The notes: generated from the letters alone by a model not told the origin. A DNA stretch of 64,000 nt from Parus major (GCF_001522545.3 NC_031770.1:109283671-109347670), one strand, 5' to 3'; counted from the first letter of the stretch, positions 50,246 to 61,477 are shown. Numbers and translations: made by a program.

Positions 50246-50407
50246 TCATAGAACACAGAATGGGCTGGGTTTGAAGGCACTTTGAAGACCTCCCTGTTCC
50301 CATCTCCCTGCCATGGGCAGAGACACCTTCCTCCATCCCAGGCTGCCCCAAGCCCCATCCAGTCTGGTCTTGGACACTTCCAGGGATGGGGCAACCACAA
50401 CTTCTCA
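50246..50407 (-). mobile_element. CR1 LINE 3' fragment
   Basis: CTCATAGAACACAGAATGGG, CTGCCATGGGCAGAGACACC, CCATCCAGTCTGGTCTTGGA, CTTCCAGGGATGGGGCAACC. Confidence 0.92.
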
Positions 50408-51954
50408 TCTAATCACACAGTTCCGGTAAGAGTGAGAGTTTTAACTCAGTTTCATAGAAAACATAGATGGAAAATATTTCAAAATAAATCTGGATCTCAC
50501 TCAGCCACAGAGCAGTAGGATCCTATTTCATCCAATCACTGTTGCAGTCAGTCTAAACCGAATTATTTTAGGAAAAGTTGCCATTTTATGTTTAGCCATG
50601 AAATGTCTTCAACCACTTCAACCACTGAGTCTCATTCTCATCTTTCTCTCTGACCACTACAGTGTTGTGAGATTTTTTCCATTTTTTTTTCTCATACACA
50701 AGATCCCCAAATTTGTCTTGGTCAGGATCCACTTAATGTTTGCACCCATTTGTCACCATGTTTTGTTTCACTTTCTCCCCACTTCTTTCCCATGTGCCAC
50801 CACTCACTCAGTTGAAAATGCTGCAATTCAAGGCTTCTAGCCTTGCTAATTCCATTAGACATCCAGATATACAAGAGTTTATTTATTCTGTAAACAAAAT
50901 ATGGATAAATTCAACAATTATGAACTAAAGGATTAATATAAACCCTTAACTATTTCCCAAATGTCTGATTTTTTTTTCCCTGAAATAATTCTCTTTGTAC
51001 AGTACTTTCATATAATTTACATTCAATATTATCAGCAGGCACACTGACATGTAATTTTATATTATTTTCCTTTATACTGCTTGGATGTGATGGAGTCACT
51101 TACTAGAATTAGAAACATTGAAGAGAAATAGAATTCATGGAATGGAGGAATTGTATTTCTGTAGAGAGGGAAGGCTCTACTGCCAGGTGAAAGCACCTGA
51201 AACTGGGTATCAGCTGTGGAGAAAAAGAACTGCTTCCCAATAGTTTCACCAGACATGGAAGTCTTTAAAAGCTTTTATTTTTTGTTCACACCCTAGATCA
51301 CAATCCTTAGGGATCTATCCAATAATAATATTTTAGCATCTGCAGAAAATAATGTAATAAATGACTCTTCTATCCCATGGCAGAGGTCAAATAGGCTGAT
51401 CCATTGCACCTAATAAGGTCTTCATCCACAGGTGTCTTCAGCCAGAAAAACTCCTGTTCACTCGGCAAGAAGCCTGGCTCAGTGTGAAGCCAGTCTAATT
51501 TCACCCCAAAATTATGATTATAAAGACATCATAGTGCAGAAGCCAAAGATGGTGAATCTATTTTTGTGCCCAGGAAACTGAGCAGCTTGATCAGAATCTG
51601 CACCTTAACTCCAGCTTGAAGAGAACAGGATTGTAGATTTTTCCAAATCAAGGTTTCTCAACTTTTCTTCTGTTTCTGATCTGGCCAGAAACCTCATCTT
51701 CCTGATTAAGTATTTTTTTTTTCTGCAAAAGGAGTATAAATTTTATCTGGTGCCACCAGGACACCTTGCAACCAAGAATTTTATGGTACAGAGAAGGCAT
51801 AATAAAGTTCCTCATCTTCCAGCTCAGTAAAGCAAAGCACAGAGGAATTCTCTGGGCAACTGAAGAATATCAGCATTAGTATTATTATCCATAAAGAGTA
51901 GTGTTCATAACAAGCCAGTGATTTAAAGGTGTCAGAAAACAATGCCATGCTGAC
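50408..51954. other. Intergenic sequence just downstream of PKHD1
   Basis: AT-rich. TTTATGGTACAGAGAAGGCATAA and similar sequence near 51780-51850 weakly recall an old SINE. No gene recognised. Confidence 0.5.
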
Positions 51955-52541
51955 AATTTACTCAGTAATATACTTTATTCTAAAAAAAACAAAAAAAGAA
52001 AATAAAAGGTTTAAGTAGAGTGGAATGGAAGCATTTACTTAAGCCACAATGAGAGATGAATAAATGAAAAAAGGAAAATATTTGTGTACACACTGAGATT
52101 CTTTGAATGAAACTAAAAGTGTGGCTGGAAGAAATGAGACAATTTCTGTATATTTACATATATGCATATTCACCAGCAATGCTTGAAACACTAAGACAAC
52201 ATCCATGCTACAACATTGTAGTGTCAGAAACCCTGTTGGGTTGCTGGGCTCATCCCTGGCTGCTTTTGAATGCAATCTCAAAGCTGATCCACTAAGCACT
52301 CCCCAAAACAACTCCTGGAGACTCTTTTGGAGCAGCCAGGGTTTGGTCAGTAGTCAGTCTCAAATGCAGTTTGGATGCACCCAGCCCATTCTGGAAGCTC
52401 AGAAAGGTCAGCACCAAAGAGCCTGGCAGCTGGCTGCAGCTTCCTTTGGCCATCTGGTCCCTCAGCCCAAACCCTGTGTGGTTTTCTCTGACCACAGAAC
52501 CCCACAGTGACCACAGTGGTTCATCCCCTCCCATCTCTGCG
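51955..52541 (-). other. Presumed PKHD1 3' untranslated region
   Basis: Sequence between the PKHD1 stop codon and the candidate poly(A) signal. It is GC-moderate near the stop and AT-rich at the far end, with no CR1 copy inside. Frames crossing it run into several stops and do not resemble the coding exon. Its limits depend on the poly(A) call. Confidence 0.4.
51974..51979 (-). promoter_or_regulatory. Candidate polyadenylation signal of PKHD1
   Basis: AATAAA on the minus strand, about 565 bases after the PKHD1 stop codon. It is the first canonical hexamer seen downstream of the stop, and T-rich sequence follows it on the minus strand. This would give a 3' UTR of roughly 580 bases (about 51955-52541). 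Alternative signals further down are possible. Confidence 0.4.
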
Positions 52542-52861
52542 TTATCCCTCTGCTGCCACCATGGCAACGCACTCTCTGACATCATTCTGCTGTTGGGACA
52601 TCCCGTCACGCTTCTCCCTTTCCTGCTTGTACCCAGCTGAAGGTTGGGGAGCTTCCTCCTGCCTGGAGCACCCCGGCAGCTCCTCAGAGTCACCAGGAGA
52701 TCTTGCTCTGTGGGGCTGTTGGTGGCTGTCACTCTTCCTGGCTGAGGGAAAGCTGTGTCTGTCACCTCTCTTGGGCTGCACTTTGCGGGGCTTTCTTGGC
52801 GACTTGGGCTTCTGGTTCAGCTCCTCTGCACGTCCTGTGGCAGCTCCACTTCCTTCCTTAG
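52542..52861 (-). CDS. PKHD1: PKHD1 (fibrocystin) last coding exon: C-terminal cytoplasmic tail and stop
   Basis: This final coding exon follows the acceptor TTGTTTTCACAG and runs to a TAA stop at 52544-52542. It encodes the last 106 residues: AKEGSGAATGRAEELNQ, then a basic cluster (KSPRKPRKVQPKRG), then a Ser-, Gln- and Glu-rich end finishing ECVAMVAAEG. With the upstream exons the cytoplasmic tail is about 160 residues, close to but shorter than the roughly 190 of human fibrocystin. The basic cluster could serve as a nuclear localisation signal; the mammalian tail is reported to be released by proteolysis and to reach the nucleus, so this is an inference by analogy. No conserved domain is visible. 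The open frame continues upstream of the acceptor into the intron, so the ATG-started version of this frame is not the real start. Codon use is more GC-rich than the flanking non-coding DNA. Confidence 0.82.
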
Positions 52862-53004
52862 CTGTGAAAACAAGACTTGTTAATTTCTCACAATAATTAT
52901 AAGACCCCAACTTCATGTACACTTTTTATGCCTTTACTGTGTGTTAAAGGCATCAATACATTTCCTCCCCCCCCATTTTACATGGGCATATAACTATACA
53001 TAGT

Positions 53005-53268
53005 TATAGGACAAGGGGGAAGAGTTTTAAATTGAACAGGAGAGATTTAGGTTAAAGATTAGGAAAAAAATCCTTCCCTGAGGATGGATTGAGGGTGGTG
53101 AGCCACTGGCACAGGTTGCCCAGGGAAGCTGTGGCTGCCCCATCCCTGGAAGGGTTGGATAGGGCTTGGAACAACCTGGGATAGTGGAAGGTGTGCCTGC
53201 CCAGGGTGGGAGAATGTAGGTGGTTATTAAAGTCCCTTCCAACCCAAAGCATTCCATAATTCTATGAT
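53005..53268 (+). mobile_element. CR1 LINE 3' fragment, antisense in PKHD1's last intron
   Basis: GAGAGATTTAGGTTAAAGAT, CACTGGCACAGGTTGCCCAG, GGAAGCTGTGGCTGCCCCAT, CTTCCAACCCAAAGCATTCC and TTCTATGAT. A well-preserved tail. Confidence 0.93.
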
Positions 53269-54203
53269 AAATTAAAAAGCAATTACTCTTACGGAAATAG
53301 CTCCAGTGGCTATAAATTTCAATTTGACAGAAATGAATTGGCAGAGACAAACAATCATTAGCTATGTCCACAAATAAAAAGCAACAAACCCAGTTGCTTT
53401 GTGCTTATTGACACATTAACAGCTGCTAGGGCATCTCCAACATTTAGAAAAATTTTGAATAAATGTTTAATAATCAATTGCATAGATCACAGTTTCTTAG
53501 TGAGCTATTTATTGTTAAGACTGAAGACATTTTAATACCACACACCCATAAAATGCACCATCCTTTTCTGAAACAGGCTGTAACTTAGGGTAGAACTTTT
53601 TCTTGAGTAAGGCTCAAATGTTAGAAATACAGAGACTGCAACCTGCAATGCTGTTTTTAAAAAATTACATAGAAAAAATGCAAGAAAATATAAATATACA
53701 CTATACATTTTTTATGTGGAATTGTTTACATCTTTATATATCAAATGGTTGTCAATAACAGAGGCAGGGTTACTTGTAGTGACACAGCAGATAATTTCTG
53801 AGCTGGCAGTGTGTGCCTTGATTCGCAGCCAAATTTGTAGCATCATGTGGATGCTAAAAACATTTATAATTTTCTTGTAATTTTCTCCCTCCCCCCATGA
53901 AAAAAAGTGCCATCAGCCTACACTTAAACCTTCAGTACTCATTCCAGAACTAGTCCTGGTCAATGTCTCGTGTTAGTAGACAAAATCTGTTGTTTTAGTC
54001 CATTTATCAGCACACATTGTAGGTCCTTAGCACAAATAATACCAGAAAATGTGTTATTACCACTTCTGATGTTTTAGGTTTGTCCTTTCAGTTTAACCCT
54101 TAACAGCCTGTGACATTCAGCCTCATGGATGTTTGGATCTTTTGCTCTGATCCATTCTCTTCTGCATTTCCTGTCCTTCATATAATTGAACTTATATTTT
54201 CTG
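53269..54203. other. PKHD1 last intron, AT-rich, nothing recognised
   Basis: A/T-runs near 53650-53740; no exon or repeat family. Confidence 0.5.
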
Positions 54204-54340
54204 AATCATAAAATATTGCAAATTGGAAGGGTCATTGAGTACCTCCCCTGCTTCTCACAAAAACTCCTAAAATGAAATAATATTTCAGAAAGGTTGTTCA
54301 GACACTTCTTGTCCAACCTGAACTCTGACAGCCCTGGCAA
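54204..54340 (-). mobile_element. Degenerate CR1 LINE 3' fragment
   Basis: AATCATAAAATATTGCAAATTG then GGAAGGGTCATTGAGTACCTC; worn minus-direction copy. Confidence 0.55.
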
Positions 54341-56950
54341 TCACTTCATGATTGTGCTCATTTTTTTCTGTTAAAGGGTGTTTGCTGTTTCTTTTCAACT
54401 TGTACTCTTGTAAATTTAAATTTCAGGGTTGTACCTCTTGGGAATTCACCAGAAAGCTGTTACCAAAATTTCAGCAGTCAGATATATTATTAAGTTTAGC
54501 ACTTTTCCTTCTTAAGCTGTCTTTAACTTTAGGTAGTCGGCTGATTTAAAGTACAAATTACATACATCACAGGTTCAATTTTCTTCTTTAGACACATAAA
54601 CAAGATAATAAGGTCATGATCTCCTACACCAAAGCTTCATGTTAGTTCTGGAGATTTATTGACTCTCTCATCTTCAAAGGTGCCATTTTCAACGGTGGAA
54701 ATAAAGTTTTTCAACCAAGTTTGAATCAATGGAGGGGGCTACAAGTTTTCTGGATAGAAACAGTTTCAAGGATGAAGTACTGCCTTGAGATTCCTGATAT
54801 TTAAAAATTAAATACAAACTATTCAATATCATGAAAGCATATGATTAACTGGATTAAGTACCAGCCAACAGAGCTCAGGCAGAAATTATGTATAGGAAAT
54901 AATTCTCAGGGATGTGCAGTAATACCAGACACTACTACTGAAAGGGAAGATATTCAGTGTTTCCACTGGTGATTTGGAAATTAAACTTTATTTTGATGTA
55001 GAAATTAAAATTTATTCTAATGAAATTTTGTAAAACAAGATAAAAATGGCAAACTGGTAGAAAGAAAGGAGAAGGAGCTGATCTGGGCAAGCTAGGAGCC
55101 AGAAGGGGAGACCCAATTTACAGACTGGGATAACATCTTCAGGAACACACAATAATTTCTAGCTGAAGATGTCCAAGGGGGTCAGAATAAGAATCAATCA
55201 GGTACAATCCAGAAAAGGTTCAGGGAAAGGACAGAAAATCGAAGCTTGGAAATGTAAGTTGTAGGAGGATACAAGCTCTCTGTTGAACCAGCAGAATAAA
55301 TTGCAAAAAGCAAAAAGAAACAATATGTTCCTCTACCTCCAGATGTGTTCTGTTAACAATGACTAAATCCATCAAAAGTTCTTCAAGAGAGAGATAATTA
55401 CGAGGAGCTAAGGAGATTTTTCTTGTTAGACCCAGGTTGGGCAAGGCAATGTCTCGATCACATCTCCCTGCTGGACTGCAGAGCTGTGCATGTTGGTTTT
55501 TCCCTCATCTCCATCCTCAGCTGCTCCTTTTGGTACAACATCCAGGGCCCTTGATCCACTGGACTTTGCACTCTACAAGCACCCACCAATGAGAAAATCT
55601 CTGTTTTGCAAGTCTTACTGTGGTGATTGATAAATAAAGGCTCTGAGCACTTAATTGTGTTAGAAAAGCAGTATTTCTTATGAGGGGAAGAGCTACAAAG
55701 CAGAAACTAAACAAAAAGAGTGCAGCTTTGATTTCTTCTCTCTCTCTCCAAAACCAACAGCACTTTAAATAGGGGGGAATCAAACATTAGACATTTCCAA
55801 GTCATATGTATTAAATTCACTTAAGATATTGTTATCCTTGTTTAGATTTGAACATATTGGGGAATCTTTTTGTCTTGCAACTATTCCTAAAAGACTCTAA
55901 GTGGCTGGATTGCCTTTTTCTGACAAAAAAATTCTTTCCATGAATTATTTACGTGACGGCTCCAATCAGCCCTGTACCTGTCAGCCTCCCCAGCCAAAAT
56001 GAAAGTTCACTATGTAAAGGTGCCAAGGGAGAGTGGCAGCCTCCCACTGCGAGTTTATAGACAGAACTAAGTCAGCACGCATTATGTGTCAGAGCCAACA
56101 TCAGACAGAATCAGATCCTTTGATCTCAGACCTCCACAGGAAGCTTAGATCTCAGACAAATTAGATAAAAAATGAATTTATAGCAGATATGTGTCCTAAG
56201 GCACACAGCTGAATGCTGTGTTTTGGAAGAGTATGGCAAATATCAAAACACATAAACTGCAGAATTTCCTCTCTCCTTCTCTCTCCCTCTGCTTTTGTGA
56301 TAGACACTAATTAAAAGGAGATAAAAACTCCAGCTCGCTTCTTCCTGCCTCTTATGTAATCCACAGGCTTCAGTAAGAAGGAGGAAAAAGAAATTCCCAA
56401 AACAGAGTAAACGGGGGGTTCAGCAGGGTTATCCGAATGCCCTTAGATCTGTGCTGTTGGCAGGTGAGATAAAAAAAAAGCCCTCAGCTACTGTAAGAAC
56501 ATTTCACACTTGCAGAAAGGGAAGCCAGTGCTTTGTGCTGCCAGCCACACGCCCCTGGGGCTGTCTGCTTTCCTGTGACCTCAGAAGGAGCTGGGCTTGA
56601 TCAGAAGATGATGAAAGGACAAGTCTGGAGGAGGTGTGCGGGAAAGGGTTGTTTGTGGCAGGACCCCAGGGAGCAGAGTGGGACACAGGGTGGGTGGGTG
56701 GGAGTGGATCTGCTTTGGGCTGCTGGGATGGACTCACAGGGGCTGTGCAAACCAGCCCTGGGTGGTTTTTTTACCTCCAGTGTAACAGTGCAGTCCTTCA
56801 CAGCCTCCAAACCTGCCCAGAGCTTTTGGTCCCCCTCCAGCACCTGGAGATTTGGGCAGGAAGGAGCCCTGCTCCTCCAGGCATGTGGGGACACCAGGAG
56901 TGTTGGTCCCTGTCCTACTCCAAAAACACTGGGAGAAATCACAAACTCAT
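54341..56950. other. PKHD1 last intron with one candidate regulatory block
   Basis: Repeat-free 55930-56150 holds ATTTACGTGACGGCTCCAATC: a CRE-like TGACG at 55954-55958 and an NF-Y-type CCAAT at 55962-55966, 8 bases apart, with several CpG. The frames at 56533-56970 are GC-rich but carry no known motif. Confidence 0.4.
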
Positions 56951-57060
56951 TGAATCATAGAATTTCCTGACCCTTGGGGAAGGGAGCCAAAAGGATCACT
57001 GAAAACCAGGCCCTGCTCCTGCACTGGACACCCCAAAAATCACAGCATGAGCATGAGGGG
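56951..57060 (-). mobile_element. CR1 LINE 3' fragment, diverged
   Basis: TTGAATCATAGAATTTCCTG, then CCTGCTCCTGCACTGGACACC, of the same subfamily as 34928. Confidence 0.75.
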
Positions 57061-57210
57061 GTTAATGCTGCTGCCTTCAGTGTAGCTGGGAATTCACTCC
57101 ATCTGTATTGAAGGAGATGAAATGACAAACAGAAAAAACTCAGGGAGAAGGAGGAGGTAATAAAGAGATTGATCTTCTGAGAATGTGCCATTGGTCCTAT
57201 ACAAACCTAT

Positions 57211-57375
57211 AGAATCCTAGAATTAGTGAAGCTGGAAAAAACCTCTCAGATCTTTGTGTCCAACCACCAAGGCAGCACCACTGCATTCATCATTAAACCT
57301 CTCCCCAGCTGCCACACCCCACACATTTTTTGCGCACCTGCAGTGATGGTGACTCCATCACATCCCAGGGAACAC
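57211..57375 (-). mobile_element. CR1 LINE 3' fragment, adjacent to the PKHD1 penultimate exon
   Basis: AGAATCCTAGAATTAGTGAAG, AACCTCTCAGATCTTTGTGTC, CAGTGATGGTGACTCCATCAC. It ends about 70 bases from the exon border at 57442. Confidence 0.85.
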
Positions 57376-57441
57376 CTGAACTTGTTAAATGACATAAACT
57401 GACTCTTTTAGTGTCCAATCATTTATGAATTGCAGTCTCAC

Positions 57442-57576
57442 CTCCTGCTACAGACACTCCACTATTATTTTGTCCTTGATTGAAGCAAGGCTTGGTGGGA
57501 GCTGCAGGAGGCTGTAACTGTTCACTGGGTCTCTTGGTGCTGTCCCGTGGTAGATGAGGCTGTTCAGTCCTCGTTT
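57442..57576 (-). CDS. PKHD1: PKHD1 (fibrocystin) penultimate coding exon: cytoplasmic tail
   Basis: A 135-base exon with acceptor CCATTGCAG and donor GGAG|GTGAGA, phase 1 on both sides. It encodes 45 residues of the cytoplasmic tail, starting KTRTEQPHLPRDSTKRP and rich in Pro, Gln, Ser and Lys, with no recognisable domain. Low sequence constraint in the tail is expected, because the fibrocystin tail diverges quickly between vertebrates. Frame continuity on both sides supports it as a real exon: the leftover A of the upstream exon plus AA makes Lys, and its own last G plus CT of the last exon makes Ala. It is bracketed by four CR1 fragments within about 1 kb (56951-57060, 57211-57375, 57695-57832, 57868-57945). 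I cannot tell whether it is skipped in some transcripts; because all neighbouring introns are phase 1, skipping would keep the frame. Confidence 0.8.
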
Positions 57577-57694
57577 CTGCAATGGAACACACAGTCACAT
57601 CACCCTCAGTACATCCTCTGCTCAGAAGAAATTATTTGATCAAGAAAAACTTGAACATACTGTTGAACATATAGTACAATATTGCTTGAATATG

Positions 57695-57832
57695 CCACCA
57701 AATGTCATGTCCACACTCCCTTGAACCCTTCCAGGGATGGTGACTCCACCACTGTCCTGGGCAGACTGTTCCAGTGCTTAGCAATCTTTTCCAAGAAGAA
57801 ACTTTCTGTAATATCTGTCTGGACTCAGACAC
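57695..57832 (-). mobile_element. CR1 LINE internal fragment in a short PKHD1 intron
   Basis: CTTCCAGGGATGGTGACTCC, ACCACTGTCCTGGGCAGACTG, TTCCAGTGCTTAGCAATCTTT. A separate copy from 57211, because both contain the GGTGACTCC segment. Confidence 0.85.
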
Positions 57833-57867
57833 CTTTTATAGGCATAAAACTGTATAACCTTGAGCTA

Positions 57868-57945
57868 TCATAGAATCATAGAATATTCTGAGTTGGAAAG
57901 GACCCACATTGATTATTGAAGCCCAACTCTTGTCTCTGCATAAAC
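57868..57945 (-). mobile_element. CR1 LINE 3' end in a short PKHD1 intron
   Basis: TCATAGAATCATAGAATATTC, TGAGTTGGAAAGGACCCACA; an intact octamer tail. Confidence 0.9.
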
Positions 57946-58087
57946 TACAAACTATATCTTAATTACTGAACGTCCCAGAGCTTTTTCTGAGTTCTATTGT
58001 CTGAAACCCATTGTGGCCACTCTGGAGATTTGTTAAATAAAACAAGGAATCTGCAAGTATAAATTTTTGTGGATATTTCCAACTTAC

Positions 58088-58243
58088 TGTGGCTTTTGCT
58101 CTTCCTGAGCCAGCAGAATGAAAGAACAATGATGAATGCAGATGCTGCTGAACCCAGTATGACAACGAGGATCATGCTGGCCCTGGCTCTCATGGGCACA
58201 GGGAAGGTGGCAAATGGCTGGGACAGCACAGTGAACTTGGTCC
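58088..58243 (-). CDS. PKHD1: PKHD1 (fibrocystin) coding exon, third from the 3' end: membrane-spanning segment
   Basis: A 156-base exon between the acceptor AAATTCTCAG and the donor CACA|GTAAGT, phase 1 at both ends, with 51 whole codons. It begins TKFTVLSQPFATFPVP, then crosses the membrane with a hydrophobic run of about 23 residues (SMILVVILGS through IIVLSFCW). It ends in the basic juxtamembrane sequence LRKSKSH, which continues KTRTEQ after splicing. This layout, with an outside linker, one membrane helix and then CW plus a basic KSK cluster, matches mammalian fibrocystin, whose 18-residue ciliary targeting sequence starts CLVCCWFKKSK. The mammalian motif has three cysteines that can be palmitoylated; here only one Cys precedes the Trp. 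The 4.1-kb intron upstream holds a compound microsatellite and a sequence gap; the intron downstream is only 511 bases. This exon gives the strongest evidence for the gene name. Confidence 0.88.
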
Positions 58244-60104
58244 CTGAGAATTTAAAGCAGTCAGTTTATCACAAAAGCACAGGCAGTAATTTCACAGCCA
58301 AAACACCACCCTGTAGCTTTTTAACAGTGTTAAAGATGCGTTCAGGGACAAACCATAAATCTGTCTATCTCCAGACAGATCCAACATTAATGGACAATAT
58401 TTATTTGGGACTGAGTACCAGGACAACCCAAACAAGTAACAATATTTCTACAAGCTACGTTTCAAGCTTTGAGTGCTTCCTGAAGCATAACAGCTTCTTT
58501 GCGTTCAACAATATTTAATATTTCTTCCATTAATTTGACTGACAGAAACCCCAGAAAATACGTTCACAATGCAACTGCTTCTGAGGCCAGATCAGGCCCC
58601 TACAGAAAACATGCACATTTTCTGCAGGAGAAACTGGTTGTGATAAGACAGTCCTTAATACAGATTTTTTTACAGGCTATACCTGAATCTTATCAATATA
58701 AGTTAGGGGGATCCCAGAAACATTCACCAGCATGAAGATTAAATCCATGATGCATAAAACTCACAGTGAATTTGTTAGTATTTTCCACCACGTTGATAAT
58801 GAGCATTATAAATAAAAAATGTCAGTGTCCCTGCTGTTACACAGTAAATATTTAGTCTCTTGAAAGACAGAAGCTCTGGGTAATGCTCTGCACCCAGAGA
58901 TTCTAAAATTTTCAGCAAATGGCAGAATCAAACCAGGAGTTGCTCATAGTTTCTGTGTTCAAGAGTTGATTGGGTCTCAGATCTGAGTTGCAAGGACTGG
59001 AAGATGCTCAGTGTTGCCTTTTTGATGTAGAGGGAGGTTTTGATTCCCTAAATTACTTCCAAAACAATTTCTGAGTGCAGATGTGCTGGGCAAGGACAGG
59101 AGTTTAGGAAAACTGGCTCTGTTACTCTCTGCAGACCACCTTGAAGGATGTGGATTGGCACATCAACTCAGTATCTCTCTTACTGCCTGACTCATTATTA
59201 GTCTTAACCCCACAGTTCTAAACATTTTGATGGATATTTATTTTACTTGAGTTCTGCTTTTAATAAACACCTAAAAGCCTTTTTTTCATCAATTTATTAA
59301 AAAAAAAAAAAAAGAGAAATGTTGTCAGATGGAGGCTTGGAGACCAGGGTAGGTAGCTGTAAGTACTTTTAGCAGAAACACATTAGATTTGTGTCAGTGT
59401 TGTCCACCTGAACGAAGCTGAGCTGCATCAGAACAGAGTGGGAAGTATGTTCTAACTGGGAGAAATCTGCCTACAAACAGATATGAACTTCAGCTGAGAG
59501 AAGAGATCTCTCAGGTATCAAGGACCCTACACACACAGGTGTTTAAAGGTGTTTTGCACTACTCTAACAGTTTGTGAGTAGGATGCTGTTGGTTTAAATG
59601 GAAAGTGGATGTATCAAACCCATTGGGATCCATATCAGTGAAGGGAATATTACTGTACAGCAAGGAGCAAGACAATGCAGTGGTGCTATGAATAGTCTGC
59701 TCTCCCCAGGAACTGCAACTAAATCATTTGGGATTATGCATTCAGCATCAGCTGCACCTCCTTAGCTGTCTACAGTGAATTATGGCAGGGTAGGTGCATA
59801 GAGCAACTGGTTCATGAAGCTGTATCACAAAAATCTACTATTTGATTGTTTAATTTCAGGTTTTTTTATCTCAAATGATAAAAGTAAATCTTCTCTGTAA
59901 GATTGTGGAAGTGTAAAAACCTTTATGCTGTCTCCAGCATGGTTGCCAATTGCAAGGAGCAAAAGGGATTGTGCCTTTGGTGTGTACCTTTGGAATGCAC
60001 ATTAAAAGTGTGCAATAATCTGATTTACAAAGGTGATACCTGCACAGCTGCATCAGCTGCCTGTACACATTGGTATCTCTAAACACCCTCCATGGGGGAA
60101 TGGC
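58244..60104. other. PKHD1 intron, nothing recognised
   Basis: Open frames at 58069-58518 (plus) overlap the exon's antisense and are not genes. An A15 run is near 59299. A weak MIR-like piece lies at 58915-58945. Confidence 0.5.
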
Positions 60105-60314
60105 TTTAAGCAGAAAGAAGGCAGATTTAAATTAGATATTAACCACTGGCACAGGGTGCCCAGCGAAGTTGTGGTTGTCCCATCCCTGGAAGTGTTGAAG
60201 GTCAGTCTGGAAGGTGCTCTGAGCATCCTGGTCTACTGAAAGGTGTCCTTTCCCAACACAAGGTACTTGAAACTTGATGATTTTGAAGATCCCTTCCAGT
60301 CTGTGATTCTATTA
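60105..60314 (+). mobile_element. CR1 LINE 3' fragment, antisense in a PKHD1 intron
   Basis: AACCACTGGCACAGGGTGCC, GTTGTGGTTGTCCCATCCCT, and the end GATCCCTTCCAGTCTGTGATT. Confidence 0.9.
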
Positions 60315-60783
60315 TTAATTCTTAGTAACTCTCTGACTGGTTAAATAGTTCAGAAAAGGGAATTCTGTTTGACTTTTGTTCAGAAAAAGATTTTGAGATT
60401 TCCCTGAAACAGGTTTCTAAACACATTTCATTAATCTGTGCTTCCAGCCTAAAGAATCAGATCTTGTGAGGTGCTGACTTTCCACCTCCTCTCACTGATG
60501 AGAAAGTAGTGGGAACTGCATGTGTTTGGCAGCTCAAAGTACACAAAAATCTCCCCCTTGAAGTCTCCTCATCTCCAAGTGCTCCCTGCACCCCAATTCT
60601 CCCTTTGCCAAGCCATGGGAAGCACTGGATTTGGATGAGCCCTTTGTGGCAGCCTAAATGTTTGTAAACTTCTATTTTTTTATTTCTTTTCCCCTCAGAT
60701 TTTTTCATTACCCACTTCCATTTGGCAGCTTCACCAGTCAGATGCACTTGATCCCTCTGCTTTTTTCTGGATGAGGCAAGACA

Positions 60784-60809
60784 TGAGAGAGAGAGAGAGA
60801 GAGAGAGAT

Positions 60810-60876
<67 letters not shown>
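60784..60876 (+). repeat. (GA)n followed by (GATA)n microsatellite
   Basis: GA repeat at 60784-60808, then about 16 uninterrupted GATA units to 60876. Confidence 0.95.
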
Positions 60877-60932
60877 TATCTATAAGGGTATTTATCTAGA
60901 GAGATATCCATGCATATATATCTATATGCAGA

Positions 60933-61477
60933 GATGGATGGATGGATGGATGNNNNNNNNNNNNNNNNNNNNNNNNNNNNNNNNNNNNNNNNNNNNNNNN
61001 NNNNNNNNNNNNNNNNNNNNNNNNNNNNNNNNNNNNNNNNNNNNNNNNNNNNNNNNNNNNNNNNNNNNNNNNNNNNNNNNNNNNNNNNNNNNNNNNNNNN
61101 NNNNNNNNNNNNNNNNNNNNNNNNNNNNNNNNNNNNNNNNNNNNNNNNNNNNNNNNNNNNNNNNNNNNNNNNNNNNNNNNNNNNNNNNNNNNNNNNNNNN
61201 NNNNNNNNNNNNNNNNNNNNNNNNNNNNNNNNNNNNNNNNNNNNNNNNNNNNNNNNNNNNNNNNNNNNNNNNNNNNNNNNNNNNNNNNNNNNNNNNNNNN
61301 NNNNNNNNNNNNNNNNNNNNNNNNNNNNNNNNNNNNNNNNNNNNNNNNNNNNNNNNNNNNNNNNNNNNNNNNNNNNNNNNNNNNNNNNNNNNNNNNNNNN
61401 NNNNNNNGATGGATGATGAATGGATGGAGATGGATGGATGGAGATGGATGATGGATGGATGGATGGATGGATGGATG
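60933..61477 (+). repeat. (GATG)n tetranucleotide array containing an assembly gap
   Basis: GATGGATGGATGGATGGATG on the left of the gap and GGATGGATGGATGGATGGAT on the right, with GAGATG and GAATG variants. The N run at 60953-61407 lies inside, so the array is at least 90 bases and perhaps over 500. Confidence 0.92.
60953..61407. other. Assembly gap (455 N)
   Basis: Run of N; four long frames across it are artefacts. Confidence 0.99.

Noticed and set aside
56533..56970. GC-rich open frames on both strands in the PKHD1 last intron, considered as an extra tail exon
   Set aside because: The known exons already join in phase without it, and no acceptor/donor pair in phase 1 was found around it.
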